DNA from: JAUWKC01 sp035527845
GTDB taxonomy: Bacteria; Planctomycetota; Phycisphaerae; Sedimentisphaerales; Anaerobacaceae
Assembly: GCA_035527845.1 (NCBI GenBank)
Contig: DATKZT010000031.1
Span: 29,446-93,445, forward strand
Length of the DNA stretch: 64,000 nucleotides
Direction: 5' to 3'
Each line of letters starts with the position of its first letter. Within the stretch, counting starts at the first letter, position 1. Positions 9,027 to 17,996 of this stretch are shown one piece after another. The position numbers and the translations under genes were made by a program. The notes beneath the pieces were generated by a model. The model made no database searches and was not told where the DNA came from. It saw only the letters and a list, made by a program, of their open reading frames with translations.

Positions 9027-9794
9027 CTACTTCTTAGCCAGCTCGCGCTTGATAGCCATCAATTCCGAAAGCACCGGCCAGGGGGTGCGAGTCAGCGACA
9101 ATCTGCTGTCGAGGTCGCAGACCCACTCGACGGGAAATTCCTTTATATGGTAGCCGGCTTTCTGCGCCCGCAGTATCATCTCAACGTCGAACATAAACCC
9201 GTCGCTTATGCACTGGCCGTAAAGCTGCCTTGCGACGTCGCCCCGGTACACCTTGAACCCGCACTGCGAGTCGGTGATGCCCGGCGGCATCGTCAGCATC
9301 CTGTTCAGCACCCATTTGAAAAGTCGCGCCGCGATTTTTCTATACCAGTGCTGCCCTTGTTGAATGTCGCTCTCTACCAGCTTGCGCGAGCCGTGCGCGA
9401 TATCGCAGCTTCCGTCTTTGAGCATCTCCAGCCCCAGCAGCACATTCCCGAAGGGCACGCAGCAGCCGCTGTCGGCGAACATCACGTACTCGCCGCACGT
9501 CTCTTTCATACCGGTCCGGACGGCGCAGCCTTTTCCCCTGTGCTCGCAGGCTATTACGTTTACCGATACACCTTCCGGCACGTTTGCACTGGCTTTCCTT
9601 GCGACGTCGCCGGTTCCGTCCGTGCTGCCGTCGTCAACGACAATGATTTCGCCCGCAAAACTATTTCCCGCTAAAAACTCCACGGCCGCTTCAATATCCC
9701 GACCGATTTTCTTGCTCTCCTCGAATGCCGGTATAACAATCGATAAATCCACTTGGTCGTTTTCTCGATCACAGAACGTTCTTTCCTGGTTCAT
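9027..9794 (-). CDS. family 2 glycosyltransferase (dolichyl-phosphate glucosyltransferase-like)
   Basis: The 255-residue protein has the GT-A fold of GT2 enzymes: DLSIVIPAFEES near the N-terminus, IIVVDDGSTDGTG (about 50-62), the acceptor/metal region MFADSGC (about 108) in place of D-x-D, and CGFKVYRGDVARQL (about 178) followed by G-F-M-F-D-VE. This set of motifs is typical of the DPM/ALG5-like transferases that load a sugar onto a polyprenyl phosphate. No C-terminal membrane helices are present. I moved the start to the ATG at 9794, because a TATAAT box (minus strand, 9813-9808) lies inside the longer open frame. Confidence 0.8.
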   Translation of the reverse strand: MNQERTFCDRENDQVDLSIVIPAFEESKKIGRDIEAAVEFLAGNSFAGEIIVVDDGSTDGTGDVARKASANVPEGVSVNVIACEHRGKGCAVRTGMKETCGEYVMFADSGCCVPFGNVLLGLEMLKDGSCDIAHGSRKLVESDIQQGQHWYRKIAARLFKWVLNRMLTMPPGITDSQCGFKVYRGDVARQLYGQCISDGFMFDVEMILRAQKAGYHIKEFPVEWVCDLDSRLSLTRTPWPVLSELMAIKRELAKK

Positions 9795-10014
9795 AGTCCA
9801 ACGGCGAATTATAGGCGACCGGCCCCGATTTTTCCAGTGACCTTTGCTGGCGCTGCTCATTTTGCCTTTTTTTGCGAATTCTGCGCAAAACGCAAGGTAC
9901 GTCAGGTCGAACGGCCCCCCGACTTCGCCGAGCTTCCCTCGACCGAGCTCGTCGCAGGCAGCAGAGCCGTGAACTAAATCGTTCTCAAAATGTACTATCT
10001 AAGGGGGGATTTGT

Positions 10015-10081
10015 TATAATAGTTGGGATGCTTCAGCGCCTGCCGCCGATTGAGAATCGAGAATGGGCGGTACAAATATGA
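10015..10081 (+). promoter_or_regulatory. -10 box and 17-codon upstream frame before amrS
   Basis: A perfect TATAAT (10015-10020) is followed seven bases later by an ATG at 10028 that opens a 17-codon frame ending in TGA at 10079-10081. That frame overlaps the beginning of the radical SAM gene in another reading frame. No good -35 is visible. Either the little frame is a leader peptide or it is a chance ATG and the enzyme starts at a TTG. Confidence 0.35.
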
Positions 10082-11066
10082 AGTGGGGCCTGAATTGAAG
10101 GTACAGTGCGAATTATGTCCGAAGATGTGCCTGATTGAGCCTGGCCAGAGCGGCGAGTGCCGCGTCAGAATCAATATCGACGGCGTCCTGCGAACCGTCG
10201 TTTACGGCTTCCCCTGCTCAATCCGTATCGACGCCGTCGAGAAGAAGCCTTTGTTTCATTTTCTCCCCGGCACCGCAATCCTCTCCATTGCAACCGTCGG
10301 CTGCAACCTTCACTGCCGCAACTGCCAGAACTGGGAAATATCGCAGGCCAATCCCGAAGAAACCGAGGCCGCCGCCTGCTCCCCGGAAAAGCTTGTCGAG
10401 ATCACCCGGACAAACCGCTGTCTCTCGCTGGCCTACACCTATACCGACCCGATCGTTTACTACGAATACACGTACGATACGGCCAAACTCGCGAGAGAAA
10501 AAGGCATACGCAACGTGCTGGTGACCGCCGGATACATCAACCCCGAACCCTGGAAACGTCTGCTCGAATTCGTCGATGCGGCAAACATCGACTTAAAGGG
10601 AATAACCGACAAGTTCTATCGCGAGGTCTGCTCGGCGACATTAAAGCCTGTGCAGAACGCCATGGTTCTGACAAAGGCCGCCGGCGTACATCTTGAGGTC
10701 ACCAACCTCATCATTCCGACCCTCAACGATAAGCCCGAAGAGATAACCGAGCTTGTCCGCTGGATAAAGGCGAACCTCGGCAGTGACACGCCCATGCATT
10801 TTTCCCGATTCTTTCCTCGGTATAAAATGTTGCATCTGCCGCCCACACCGGCACAAACTCTCGATCTGGCGCGCGAGATTGCGCTCAGCGAGGGGCTCAA
10901 CTACGTCTATATCGGCAATATCAGCAGCAAGGCCGGCCAGAACACGTATTGTCCGTCCTGCAGGAGTCTGCTCATAGAACGCAGCGGCTTCACTATTCTG
11001 CAGAATCGCTTGAAGGACGGACATTGCCCCGATTGCAGCACAGAAATATATGGAGTCTGGAAATGA
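10023..11066 (+). CDS. amrS: AmmeMemoRadiSam system radical SAM enzyme
   Basis: The 347-residue protein matches the RadiSam member of the AmmeMemoRadiSam set. It has an N-terminal cysteine cluster CELCPKMCLIEPGQSGEC, the radical SAM motif CNLHCRNCQNWEISQ (about residues 95-109), the glycine-rich SAM segment LAYTYTDPIVYYEY, N-I-D-L-K-G and a C-terminal zinc-finger-like CPSCRSLL...CPDC pair. The substrate of the system is not known to me; the enzyme should cleave SAM reductively with a 4Fe-4S cluster. The start is uncertain: TTG 10023 is used here, TTG 10050 is the alternative, and no ATG is in frame. The stop overlaps the next start (ATGA), the first of a chain of overlaps that runs to 16792. 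Confidence 0.85.
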   Translation: MGCFSACRRLRIENGRYKYEVGPELKVQCELCPKMCLIEPGQSGECRVRINIDGVLRTVVYGFPCSIRIDAVEKKPLFHFLPGTAILSIATVGCNLHCRNCQNWEISQANPEETEAAACSPEKLVEITRTNRCLSLAYTYTDPIVYYEYTYDTAKLAREKGIRNVLVTAGYINPEPWKRLLEFVDAANIDLKGITDKFYREVCSATLKPVQNAMVLTKAAGVHLEVTNLIIPTLNDKPEEITELVRWIKANLGSDTPMHFSRFFPRYKMLHLPPTPAQTLDLAREIALSEGLNYVYIGNISSKAGQNTYCPSCRSLLIERSGFTILQNRLKDGHCPDCSTEIYGVWK

Positions 11067-11245
11067 CACGCAGAAAATTCATTCGGAAATTAGCGGCGGC
11101 GTGCTCGGCGGTTGTGGTCGGTGCCGGATGGCTGGCAAAGAAGGCCGCGCCGCGCAGGTTCGTACTCGCCGTCAGGACAAAATTCTATCCCGGCTCTTTG
11201 AAACCGTTAGGGGACATTTCCAAACCAGGTAAATGGAGTGGTTGA
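11063..11245 (+). CDS. 60-residue twin-arginine signal peptide protein
   Basis: This small gene starts with ATG inside the stop of amrS (ATGA overlap) and ends two bases before the next ATG. The product begins MTRRKFIRKLAAACSAVVVG, a good twin-arginine export signal (R-R-K-F-I), and has a short basic tail that contains KFYPGSLKPLGDISKPGKWSG. It therefore seems to be a membrane-anchored or exported peptide made together with the RadiSam and MEMO1-AMMECR1 proteins. No family is recognised. The tight coupling on both sides argues that it is real and that it could be a substrate or partner of the system; this is inference. Confidence 0.65.
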   Translation: MTRRKFIRKLAAACSAVVVGAGWLAKKAAPRRFVLAVRTKFYPGSLKPLGDISKPGKWSG

Positions 11246-11246
11246 T

Positions 11247-12851
11247 ATGGATAAAAACACAAAGAAATTATCGCGCGTTGCGGTTCTGCTGGGCCTGGTC
11301 ATCGTGTCAGTGGGCATTGCAGGGCTGATTCTCTGGAAAGCAAGGGGGCCGGAATCTTCCTCTGCAGCCGAGCAAAAAAATCCTTCCGTCGGCAAAACAC
11401 CACCGGCGCCCGCTGAAAAAGTATTGAGGTCTTCGCTGGCCGGCAGCTGGTACCTCGCCGATGCCAACGCGCTCACCAAACAAATCGATGGCTTCTTCCA
11501 AAAAGCGGATGTTAAGCCGAAGCCGAACGTTATTGCCCTGATACTGCCGCACGCCGGTTATCAGTATTCCGGACAGACCGCGGCTTTCGGGCTGAAAACC
11601 ATTGACAAAAAGTATAAACGAATCGTTGTCATCGGCCCCAGCCATCGGGCGCCAATGGAAGATATGCTGAGTGTCCCCAGAGTGACTCATTACCAGACGC
11701 CTCTCGGAACGGTGCCGCTCGACGTGGAATTCATAGACGAGCTTTTGAAATTTCCGATGTTTCAGAATCTTCCCTACGCCCACCAGTCCGAGCACAGCGT
11801 TCAGATCGAGCTGCCTTTGTTGCAGCACTGTCAGAAGGACTTCAAGTTTGTCCCAATAGTGGCCGGTCACTGCTTGCTGCCGACGGTCAAAAAGGCAGCC
11901 GCAATTCTTGCAAGTCTCATCGACAACGAGACGCTCGTCGTTGCCAGCTCTGATTTTGTGCACTACGGCCCGAATTATGGCTATGTGCCTTTCACGGAGA
12001 ATATACCGGCCCAAATAAGGAAACTCGATATGGGCGCGTACGAGCATATCGCCGGGAGGGACGCCGAGGGCCTTCTGGAGTACAGGAGCAGGACGGGGGC
12101 AACTATATGCGGCTGTGTCCCCGTCGCCGTATTACTTGCGATGCTGGATAAGAATGCCGAGGCCCACCTGGTGAAGTACGCAACGTCCGGCGAGCTGACC
12201 GGCAGTTTCACCAATTCTGTCAGCTATCTTTCCGTGGTCTTTACCGGCGCCTGGCAGAACACGCCCGTGGTCAAGCCGCAGCAAAACAAAGCAAAGCTAA
12301 CCGAGGAGGAGAAAAAGCAGTTGCTGACCTTGGCCCGCAAGACCATAACCAGTTATCTTCAGGACCAGCGGGTCCCCGAGCCCGCCGAGATGGGTGTGAC
12401 TATCACAACCGGCATGGAATCTCCGCGTGCGGCATTCGTGACCCTGAAAAAGAATTCGCATCTGAGAGGCTGCATCGGCGATATTTTCCCGCAGCGGCCG
12501 CTGTACAGGTCGGTCATCACCAATGCGCTTAACGCCGCGGTCAACGACCGGCGCTTTATGCCCGTAACCAAAGACGAATTGGGCGGTCTGACCATCGAGA
12601 TATCAGCTTTGACGCCACCTGAGCCCGTCGATTCTTACGAGAAAATCAGAATCGGCACTGACGGCGTAGTGCTCAGAAAGGACGGCCGGTCCGCCGTCTT
12701 CCTGCCGCAGGTGGCGCCCGAACAAGGGTGGGATTTGAACCAGACGCTCACGCACTTGTCTCAAAAAGCGGGCCTGCCGCCCGACGCGTGGAAACAAGGC
12801 GCCAGCTTTCTCGTGTTCCAGGCGGATGTTTTCGGCGAGAATGAAAAATGA
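11247..12851 (+). CDS. MEMO1-AMMECR1 fusion (AmmeMemoRadiSam proteins B and A)
   Basis: The 534-residue protein begins with a signal-anchor helix (about residues 10-32), so the rest probably lies outside the membrane. Next is a MEMO1 (dioxygenase-like) domain: LAGSWYLADANAL (about 68-80), LPHAGYQYSGQTAA (about 105), VIGPSHRAPM and VASSDFVHYG (about 235), with histidines placed as for metal binding. After a linker (about 345-370) comes an AMMECR1 domain with GVTITTGMESPRAAFVTL and HLRGCIGDIFPQRPLYRSV, containing the family motif L-R-G-C-I-G. The fusion joins two of the three members of the system; the third is just upstream. I chose ATG 11247 (GGAGTG 6 bases before) over GTG 11238. The stop overlaps the next start. 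Confidence 0.87.
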   Translation: MDKNTKKLSRVAVLLGLVIVSVGIAGLILWKARGPESSSAAEQKNPSVGKTPPAPAEKVLRSSLAGSWYLADANALTKQIDGFFQKADVKPKPNVIALILPHAGYQYSGQTAAFGLKTIDKKYKRIVVIGPSHRAPMEDMLSVPRVTHYQTPLGTVPLDVEFIDELLKFPMFQNLPYAHQSEHSVQIELPLLQHCQKDFKFVPIVAGHCLLPTVKKAAAILASLIDNETLVVASSDFVHYGPNYGYVPFTENIPAQIRKLDMGAYEHIAGRDAEGLLEYRSRTGATICGCVPVAVLLAMLDKNAEAHLVKYATSGELTGSFTNSVSYLSVVFTGAWQNTPVVKPQQNKAKLTEEEKKQLLTLARKTITSYLQDQRVPEPAEMGVTITTGMESPRAAFVTLKKNSHLRGCIGDIFPQRPLYRSVITNALNAAVNDRRFMPVTKDELGGLTIEISALTPPEPVDSYEKIRIGTDGVVLRKDGRSAVFLPQVAPEQGWDLNQTLTHLSQKAGLPPDAWKQGASFLVFQADVFGENEK

Positions 12852-15800
12852 AATTCGCTCGCGGCTTGCTCATATTCAGCTACGGCCTTTTTACCATCGC
12901 CGCCCAGACCCTGCTGTTCCGCGAGTTCATCACCACCTTCGAAGGAAACGACATAAGCGTCGGCATCTTCTTCGGCTCTTGGTTTCTCTGGGTAGGCCTG
13001 GCAGCCATTCTCGTCCGCAGAGCGCACGGGTTTACCGAGAAATTGCTCAACAATATCGACCTCCTTTTTCTTGCCTATGTCCCGGCCTTTGTTCTTCAGG
13101 TGCTGCTCGTTGTTCAGGCGCGGGAGCTGGCGGGTGTCGAGTCCTATGCAAGATTTCCAATAGTAACAATTGTAGTTTTGTCACTGGTTGTTAACGCACC
13201 TGTTAGCATCATTACCGGCATGTTTTTTCCGCTTGCCTGCCGATGGGTCAGGCGGGAAGCAGGGCTTGCCGTCTCGCGTGTGTACATCCTTGAAGCGGCC
13301 GGCAGCTTCGCAGGCGGCCTCGGCGCAACCGTCCTGCTTGGGTTGGGGCTTACCTCGGCCCGCGTGTTCCTGCTGCTTGCTTTCGTTGTTTGTTTTTCCC
13401 TGTTTCTGGTGGCCGCTGCGAACGTGAGACAACACCGGGCCCAGCCCGTTTTGGCAAGGCGCTACAAGGTCAAAATGGCCCTTCAGTTGTTGAATCTTCT
13501 GTTGGTGCCCTTCTGCCTTGCCGTCGGTCTTGATGAGGATTTGATGGGTCGCATCAGGACCGCAAAATGGAGCAAGCTGCTCCCACGCGATGCCCTTCGC
13601 GGCTCGTTCCAAACCGCTCAGGCGGAGTACCTTTACGGTGTATATCAGGGTCAGTGGGTGGCCGTGCGCGAAGGCAGCACCTGTGAAGTGCTGCCGGACC
13701 ATGAATCGGCGGGGCGCATCGCCGCCGTCGGTCTTTGCCAGAATCCGCACGCACGCAGAATCCTGGTTATCGGCTCCGGACTGGGACTGTGCTATGAATT
13801 CCTGCGCCTGCCCCAGGTAGACCATGTCACCTGGGCGCACTGCGACAGCGAGTACGTCCGGAAAGTCGAGAGTTTCATACCGCCTGAACTTAGGATCGAT
13901 GATGAGCGATTTGACAAGCTCGCCGGCGACGTTCGTGTTCTGCTGGCCGACAAGAAAAAATACTTCGACTTGGTGATTCTCGATTTGCCTGAGGCAACCA
14001 GCTCCGTTCTCAACCGGTATTACACGCTTGAGTTCTACCACCTCGTCAGACAGTCCTTGGGGCCGGACGGTGTCTTTGCCGTCCGCGTGGCTGCCGGCGA
14101 AAACATCATGGGCACCGAGCTGATTAATCTCGGCGCCTCGGCAAAACTGACCCTCCAAAAGGTCTTTTCGCAGTTCGTTCTTGTCCCGGGCGAGGACAGC
14201 TGGTTCATCGCCTCCGATTCCGTCAACCTGACCGGCAACCCCGGCACGCTGCGCGACCGTTTTGCCGCCATCGAACGCGGCCCGGAGGTCTTTCCTGCGG
14301 ATGGTCTGCTTTCCGTCTATTTGCCCGACCGCGCCGAAAAGGCTCTCGCCACCTATGATACCGCCGACCTGCCGGAAGGCCTGCTGATAAATCGTGATTC
14401 GAGGCCGCTCGCCCATCTGTACAGTCTGCTGCTTGCCGCCAAACAATCCGGAGCGCCGGTCGCAATGTTTACCAAGCACTTGGCCTTGGCGGGGCCCCCG
14501 GCTTTTCTTGTACCCATAATTGTTATCATTGTGCTGCGATTGTTCTATGTCCTCCGGGCCGGTCACAACGGACGCTCCTCAAGCTTCGACAGCACCTTTC
14601 TCGTCTTCTCCGCAGGCTGGATAGGAATAGGCGTCGTAATTGTCCTGATGTACCTCTATCAAACCCGTTTCGGCTCGCTCTTTCTGCACATCGGCGTAAT
14701 ATCTTCGCTCTTTATGCTGGGCCTAACCGCCGGCGCTTCTCTGCTAAGCAGTCTCCTTTCTCCTGACAGAAAAACACGCCCTGAAATGTCGCTTTTTGTA
14801 ATAGTGTTTGCGCATGTGCTTGTACTTGCCGTAATTGCCTTGTGGCCGCTCGAGCAATGGACGCATCTTACCTTCGGTATCTTTTTCGTTTTTTGCGGCC
14901 TTTGCACCGGCTGTTATTTCCCCCTGGCCGCCAGACAATTGGCAGACTCCCACTTTGAGCCGGGCCGGGCGGGCAGCAGCCTCCAAACCGCCGACCACCT
15001 CGGAGCATCGTTTGGCGGCCTCGTGACCAGTCTTGCTATTGTCCCCGTCCTCGGCACAAGGCTCGCCCTGTTCGTGTTTGCCCTCTTCATCCTGACCAAT
15101 CTGCCGCCTGCTGCCCTTCGAGTGCTCAGACCCAAAAAGGCCATGGCTTTGGCCCCGGCAGGCTTCAGCTTCCGCGGGGCCGGCTACGCCTTATTCGCTG
15201 TCGCGCTGTCGGTCATTATCTGCTCCAACCTGCTCGCCTTTGCCGGCACGCGCCTGAGCCCTTCGCTGCCACTCTATGCTGCGCAGGCATTGGCCGGTGA
15301 CGCCCGGATAGAGCAGACATCCGCGGTGATTGAAGATAAAACCGTCAGGTATTTTCAGGTTTACCAGGCCCGGGCAGACGCCAATGCCCCTTCGCCCGCT
15401 TCACAGATGCAGAATCCGACCGGATATGTTTTCAGCTCCGAAGACCTCGCGCCGGACGTCCGCGGCTTCGCAGGAAAGATTAACCTGGGGATTCACGTCG
15501 ATGCCGCCGGCGAGTTGATTAACTTCCATATCATCCGCTCAAACGAAACCCCCGCCTACATGGACCTTCTTACCCAATGGCAGGATGGTCTCAAAGGGCG
15601 TAACCTCTTCCGCCCTGCACCTTTCGCAGGCGTTCACACCGTCAGCGGCGCTACCGTCAGCTCCGAAGCAATTATTGTTTCTTTTGAGCAATCTGCTCAG
15701 AAGTTCGCAGAACAAGTACTAGGCCGGGCCCTGCAAGCCGGTCCCCACCAAAGGACGCATCGGGCCGCCTATGTCCCGGACACGGGCGCTATATATCTGA

Positions 15801-16792
15801 TGCTTGCCCTCGTGTTTACCCTCATCGTAATTTACCGTGGAGGATTCTGGAGCCGGCTGGCGGTCCTCGTGTTCAACCTCGTGGCGGGCGGGATAATCCT
15901 GAACGCTCAGTATAGCACCGAACAAATCGCGACCGTTTTGTCCCTGCATGCTCCGGCGGTGAAGCTCTCCGGCGCGTGCCTGCTGGCGCTGGCGGCGCCG
16001 CTTCTGGTGATGGTCTTCGGCAATATCTACTGCGGCTACCTCTGTCCCTTTGGCGCCGCCCAGGAGCTCCTCGGCTATATCATACCCCGCAGATTCAAAC
16101 AGCCGATAGCGAGAGACAGGATGCGCCAGGCAAGATTCATCAAATACATAGTCCTGTTCCTAGTCATAATCGTCTTCTTTCTTTCGAGGAGCCGGACGAC
16201 TCTCGCCGCCGACCCGCTGATATCAATCTTCAATATGCGATTTTCGATTCTTGCCCGCCGTCCTTTTGGCGGGTACGATTTGCAGCCGGCCCTCCTGTGG
16301 ATAACCGGCATGGCCCTGCTCGGCTCGATTTTCTATTCCCGCTTCTGGTGCCGCTACTTATGCCCCGTCGGGGCCTTGCTGTCACTGTTTAACAATGTAA
16401 CATTGCTCAAGCACCTTCTTCCTCCGAAGAAATACGCTCGATGCGAGTTTGGCCTGACCGGCAAGGACAGAATGGACTGCATATACTGCGACAAGTGCCG
16501 CTATGAAGCCCAGGCCATTCCAAAGCAGGAGCTTGAGCCGGGCGTTGAGCGCCCCGGCGTCCAATGGCTTCGCCGTTATCTTGTTGCCACTGTAATCGCA
16601 GCAGCGCTGGTGGTCTCGGCCATATCCGTAAACAAGTTTCTCGAGGCGATGCCCACAGGCCGGGATTATTCCGCCGCCTTTGTCGCCTCCGGCGGCCAGC
16701 CCAGAGATGTGGATTTGCAGCGCATCCGGACCATGATTCGACAAAATAAACTCTCCGACCACGAAGCCGAATACTACAAACCGGTCGAATGA
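12848..16792 (+). CDS. giant fusion: SpeE-like membrane protein, FMN-binding domain, NapH-like ferredoxin
   Basis: The 1314-residue protein joins four modules: membrane helices (about 1-240); a SpeE-like Rossmann domain with RILVIGSGLGLCYEF (about 302) and DLVILDLPEATSSVL (about 377); a second helix block (about 540-790); an FMN-binding domain of NosR/RnfG type ending in GVHTVSGATVSSEAI (about 928-942); and a NapH/NosR-like membrane ferredoxin with CGYLCPFGAAQELL (about 1060), CRYLCPVGALLSLF (about 1168) and CIYCDKC (about 1212). The flavinylation motif keeps S-G-A-T but has H where D is usual. The last Fe-S cluster motif is shorter than in NapH. It starts inside the stop of the MEMO1-AMMECR1 gene (ATGA), so it is probably the redox partner of that system. 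The exact reaction is unknown. Confidence 0.8.
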   Translation: MKFARGLLIFSYGLFTIAAQTLLFREFITTFEGNDISVGIFFGSWFLWVGLAAILVRRAHGFTEKLLNNIDLLFLAYVPAFVLQVLLVVQARELAGVESYARFPIVTIVVLSLVVNAPVSIITGMFFPLACRWVRREAGLAVSRVYILEAAGSFAGGLGATVLLGLGLTSARVFLLLAFVVCFSLFLVAAANVRQHRAQPVLARRYKVKMALQLLNLLLVPFCLAVGLDEDLMGRIRTAKWSKLLPRDALRGSFQTAQAEYLYGVYQGQWVAVREGSTCEVLPDHESAGRIAAVGLCQNPHARRILVIGSGLGLCYEFLRLPQVDHVTWAHCDSEYVRKVESFIPPELRIDDERFDKLAGDVRVLLADKKKYFDLVILDLPEATSSVLNRYYTLEFYHLVRQSLGPDGVFAVRVAAGENIMGTELINLGASAKLTLQKVFSQFVLVPGEDSWFIASDSVNLTGNPGTLRDRFAAIERGPEVFPADGLLSVYLPDRAEKALATYDTADLPEGLLINRDSRPLAHLYSLLLAAKQSGAPVAMFTKHLALAGPPAFLVPIIVIIVLRLFYVLRAGHNGRSSSFDSTFLVFSAGWIGIGVVIVLMYLYQTRFGSLFLHIGVISSLFMLGLTAGASLLSSLLSPDRKTRPEMSLFVIVFAHVLVLAVIALWPLEQWTHLTFGIFFVFCGLCTGCYFPLAARQLADSHFEPGRAGSSLQTADHLGASFGGLVTSLAIVPVLGTRLALFVFALFILTNLPPAALRVLRPKKAMALAPAGFSFRGAGYALFAVALSVIICSNLLAFAGTRLSPSLPLYAAQALAGDARIEQTSAVIEDKTVRYFQVYQARADANAPSPASQMQNPTGYVFSSEDLAPDVRGFAGKINLGIHVDAAGELINFHIIRSNETPAYMDLLTQWQDGLKGRNLFRPAPFAGVHTVSGATVSSEAIIVSFEQSAQKFAEQVLGRALQAGPHQRTHRAAYVPDTGAIYLMLALVFTLIVIYRGGFWSRLAVLVFNLVAGGIILNAQYSTEQIATVLSLHAPAVKLSGACLLALAAPLLVMVFGNIYCGYLCPFGAAQELLGYIIPRRFKQPIARDRMRQARFIKYIVLFLVIIVFFLSRSRTTLAADPLISIFNMRFSILARRPFGGYDLQPALLWITGMALLGSIFYSRFWCRYLCPVGALLSLFNNVTLLKHLLPPKKYARCEFGLTGKDRMDCIYCDKCRYEAQAIPKQELEPGVERPGVQWLRRYLVATVIAAALVVSAISVNKFLEAMPTGRDYSAAFVASGGQPRDVDLQRIRTMIRQNKLSDHEAEYYKPVE

Positions 16793-16947
16793 ACGGTTCG
16801 TCCAAACAGATAGCTGCTGTATTACCGGTCCTTTTCACGTATGGCGACCGATGGGGCCGCAAAACAGTGAAATCCGGGTTGGTTCGGTCAAGATGCGCAA
16901 CTGTAAGGTCGATAAAATTAGGGGTACAAGCAGAAAGGAACACAGAA

Positions 16948-17487
16948 GTGATAATAAAAGGCCGACAAAAAAACGCACTGATAGCCTTATCGATCTTGAT
17001 GCTGAGCGTCGGCGCTTGTGACCGCCGCGGAAAGGTAAGAAAAGCCCGTGAAGAGGCAGAGCAGGCCAAAGCAGAATTACAGAGAGTCAACGTTCTGCTG
17101 GAGAGAACTCGTGCTGAAAGAGACAACCTGAACGCCGAGGTGACGGACCTGGCAGAGAGGTGGGAACAGACAAAGACGGAGCTGGCCGGTCTTCGCCAAA
17201 CGCACAACATTCTGCAGACCCGCTTCAATGACCTTCTAAACACTCAAAACGCCGCGGCGAGCCGGTCGCAGGATGCACAGGCCGCCATTGAGGGTCTCAG
17301 GAGTCAATTGAGGGAGAAAAACGAAGAAATTCGGCAGTTGCAGGAATGGATAAAGGAGCTGCAGGCGGCCATCAGCGAATTTGAAAGCCAGCCGGCCCCA
17401 GCCCCACCGACGCCGGCGCCCGCCGAGCCCAACGAGGCGCCGAGCGAGGATGCAAACCAACCGGCCGACGAAAATAGTGCCGAATGA
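16948..17487 (+). CDS. coiled-coil lipoprotein
   Basis: The 179-residue product starts MIIKGRQKNALIALSILMLS and has a lipobox-like V-G-A-C with Cys24, so it is a predicted lipoprotein. Residues about 28-150 are a heptad-rich coiled coil (KAREEAEQAKAELQRVNVLL and similar). The tail is rich in A, P and E and disordered. The GTG at 16948 has AAAGGA 8 bases upstream and is preferred to the frame's earlier ATG at 16789, which overlaps the stop of the preceding gene but gives an odd N-terminus. The gene is the last in the AmmeMemoRadiSam run. The 155 bases before it show no clear structure. Specific function unknown; a periplasmic scaffold or spacer is plausible. Confidence 0.65.
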   Translation: MIIKGRQKNALIALSILMLSVGACDRRGKVRKAREEAEQAKAELQRVNVLLERTRAERDNLNAEVTDLAERWEQTKTELAGLRQTHNILQTRFNDLLNTQNAAASRSQDAQAAIEGLRSQLREKNEEIRQLQEWIKELQAAISEFESQPAPAPPTPAPAEPNEAPSEDANQPADENSAE

Positions 17488-17555
17488 CCTTGTCTTTGCC
17501 GGAGGCAAACAAGTTGTAGCAATGCAGATTTGCCGCCGCCGATTGCCTGGCCAGG

Positions 17556-17786
17556 TCACCGGCGAAAATAATTGATCAGCCAGATGATGAGTGTCAGCAC
17601 AATTGAGATTAGTACGCAGCTTGCGATTGGAATGTAGATCCGCCAGTATCTGCCGCCGAATTCCAAATCACCCGGCAGCCTGAACAAGCCGAGCCGGCAC
17701 AATAACAGCACCAGCGCGCCCGACAGGGCGATAACAAGCCCCGCAAATATCAACCACTTCCCGAACTGTTGCGGTCCAAACTCCAT
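17556..17786 (-). CDS. DUF2905 small membrane protein
   Basis: The 76-residue protein has two hydrophobic helices (about 10-30 and 48-72) joined by RLGLFRLPGDLEFGGRYWRI, which is the mark of DUF2905: glycine-leucine-rich first helix, L-P-G-D, then a beta-like stretch and a second helix. The family is widespread, short and uncharacterised. A TATAAT box stands about 70 bases before the ATG. The gene diverges from the sulfatase-like gene. Confidence 0.75.
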   Translation of the reverse strand: MEFGPQQFGKWLIFAGLVIALSGALVLLLCRLGLFRLPGDLEFGGRYWRIYIPIASCVLISIVLTLIIWLINYFRR

Positions 17787-17959
17787 CGTAACTTGCCGCC
17801 TCTTTGCACCGTTCTGTCGTTGCTGTGTTCTCTAAGCCTCGGCCGTCCCAAGATTATACCGCGGCTGCTGAACTTGTGGTAGCCCTGATTCGTATTCTTC
17901 TCAAGCTGTATTGACTTAACACGCCGGCCAAAAAAGCAGATTTATAGCCTGAATTCTTC

Positions 17960-17988
17960 TTGCCATTTACCGGGGCGTAAGGTATTCT
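17960..17988 (+). promoter_or_regulatory. promoter eight bases before the sulfatase-like gene
   Basis: TTGCCA (17960-17965), a 17-base spacer and TATTCT (17983-17988). The ATG at 17997 lies where transcription should begin, so the mRNA is probably leaderless. Confidence 0.55.
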
Positions 17989-17996
17989 TGTTTACT

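Noticed and set aside
13181..14566. 461-codon minus-strand open frame
   Set aside because: It is antisense to the SpeE-like part of the giant fusion; the plus-strand frame carries the motifs.
16789..16947. Extended N-terminus of the coiled-coil lipoprotein
   Set aside because: The ATG overlaps the upstream stop neatly, but the GTG at 16948 has a ribosome binding site and yields a proper lipoprotein signal.
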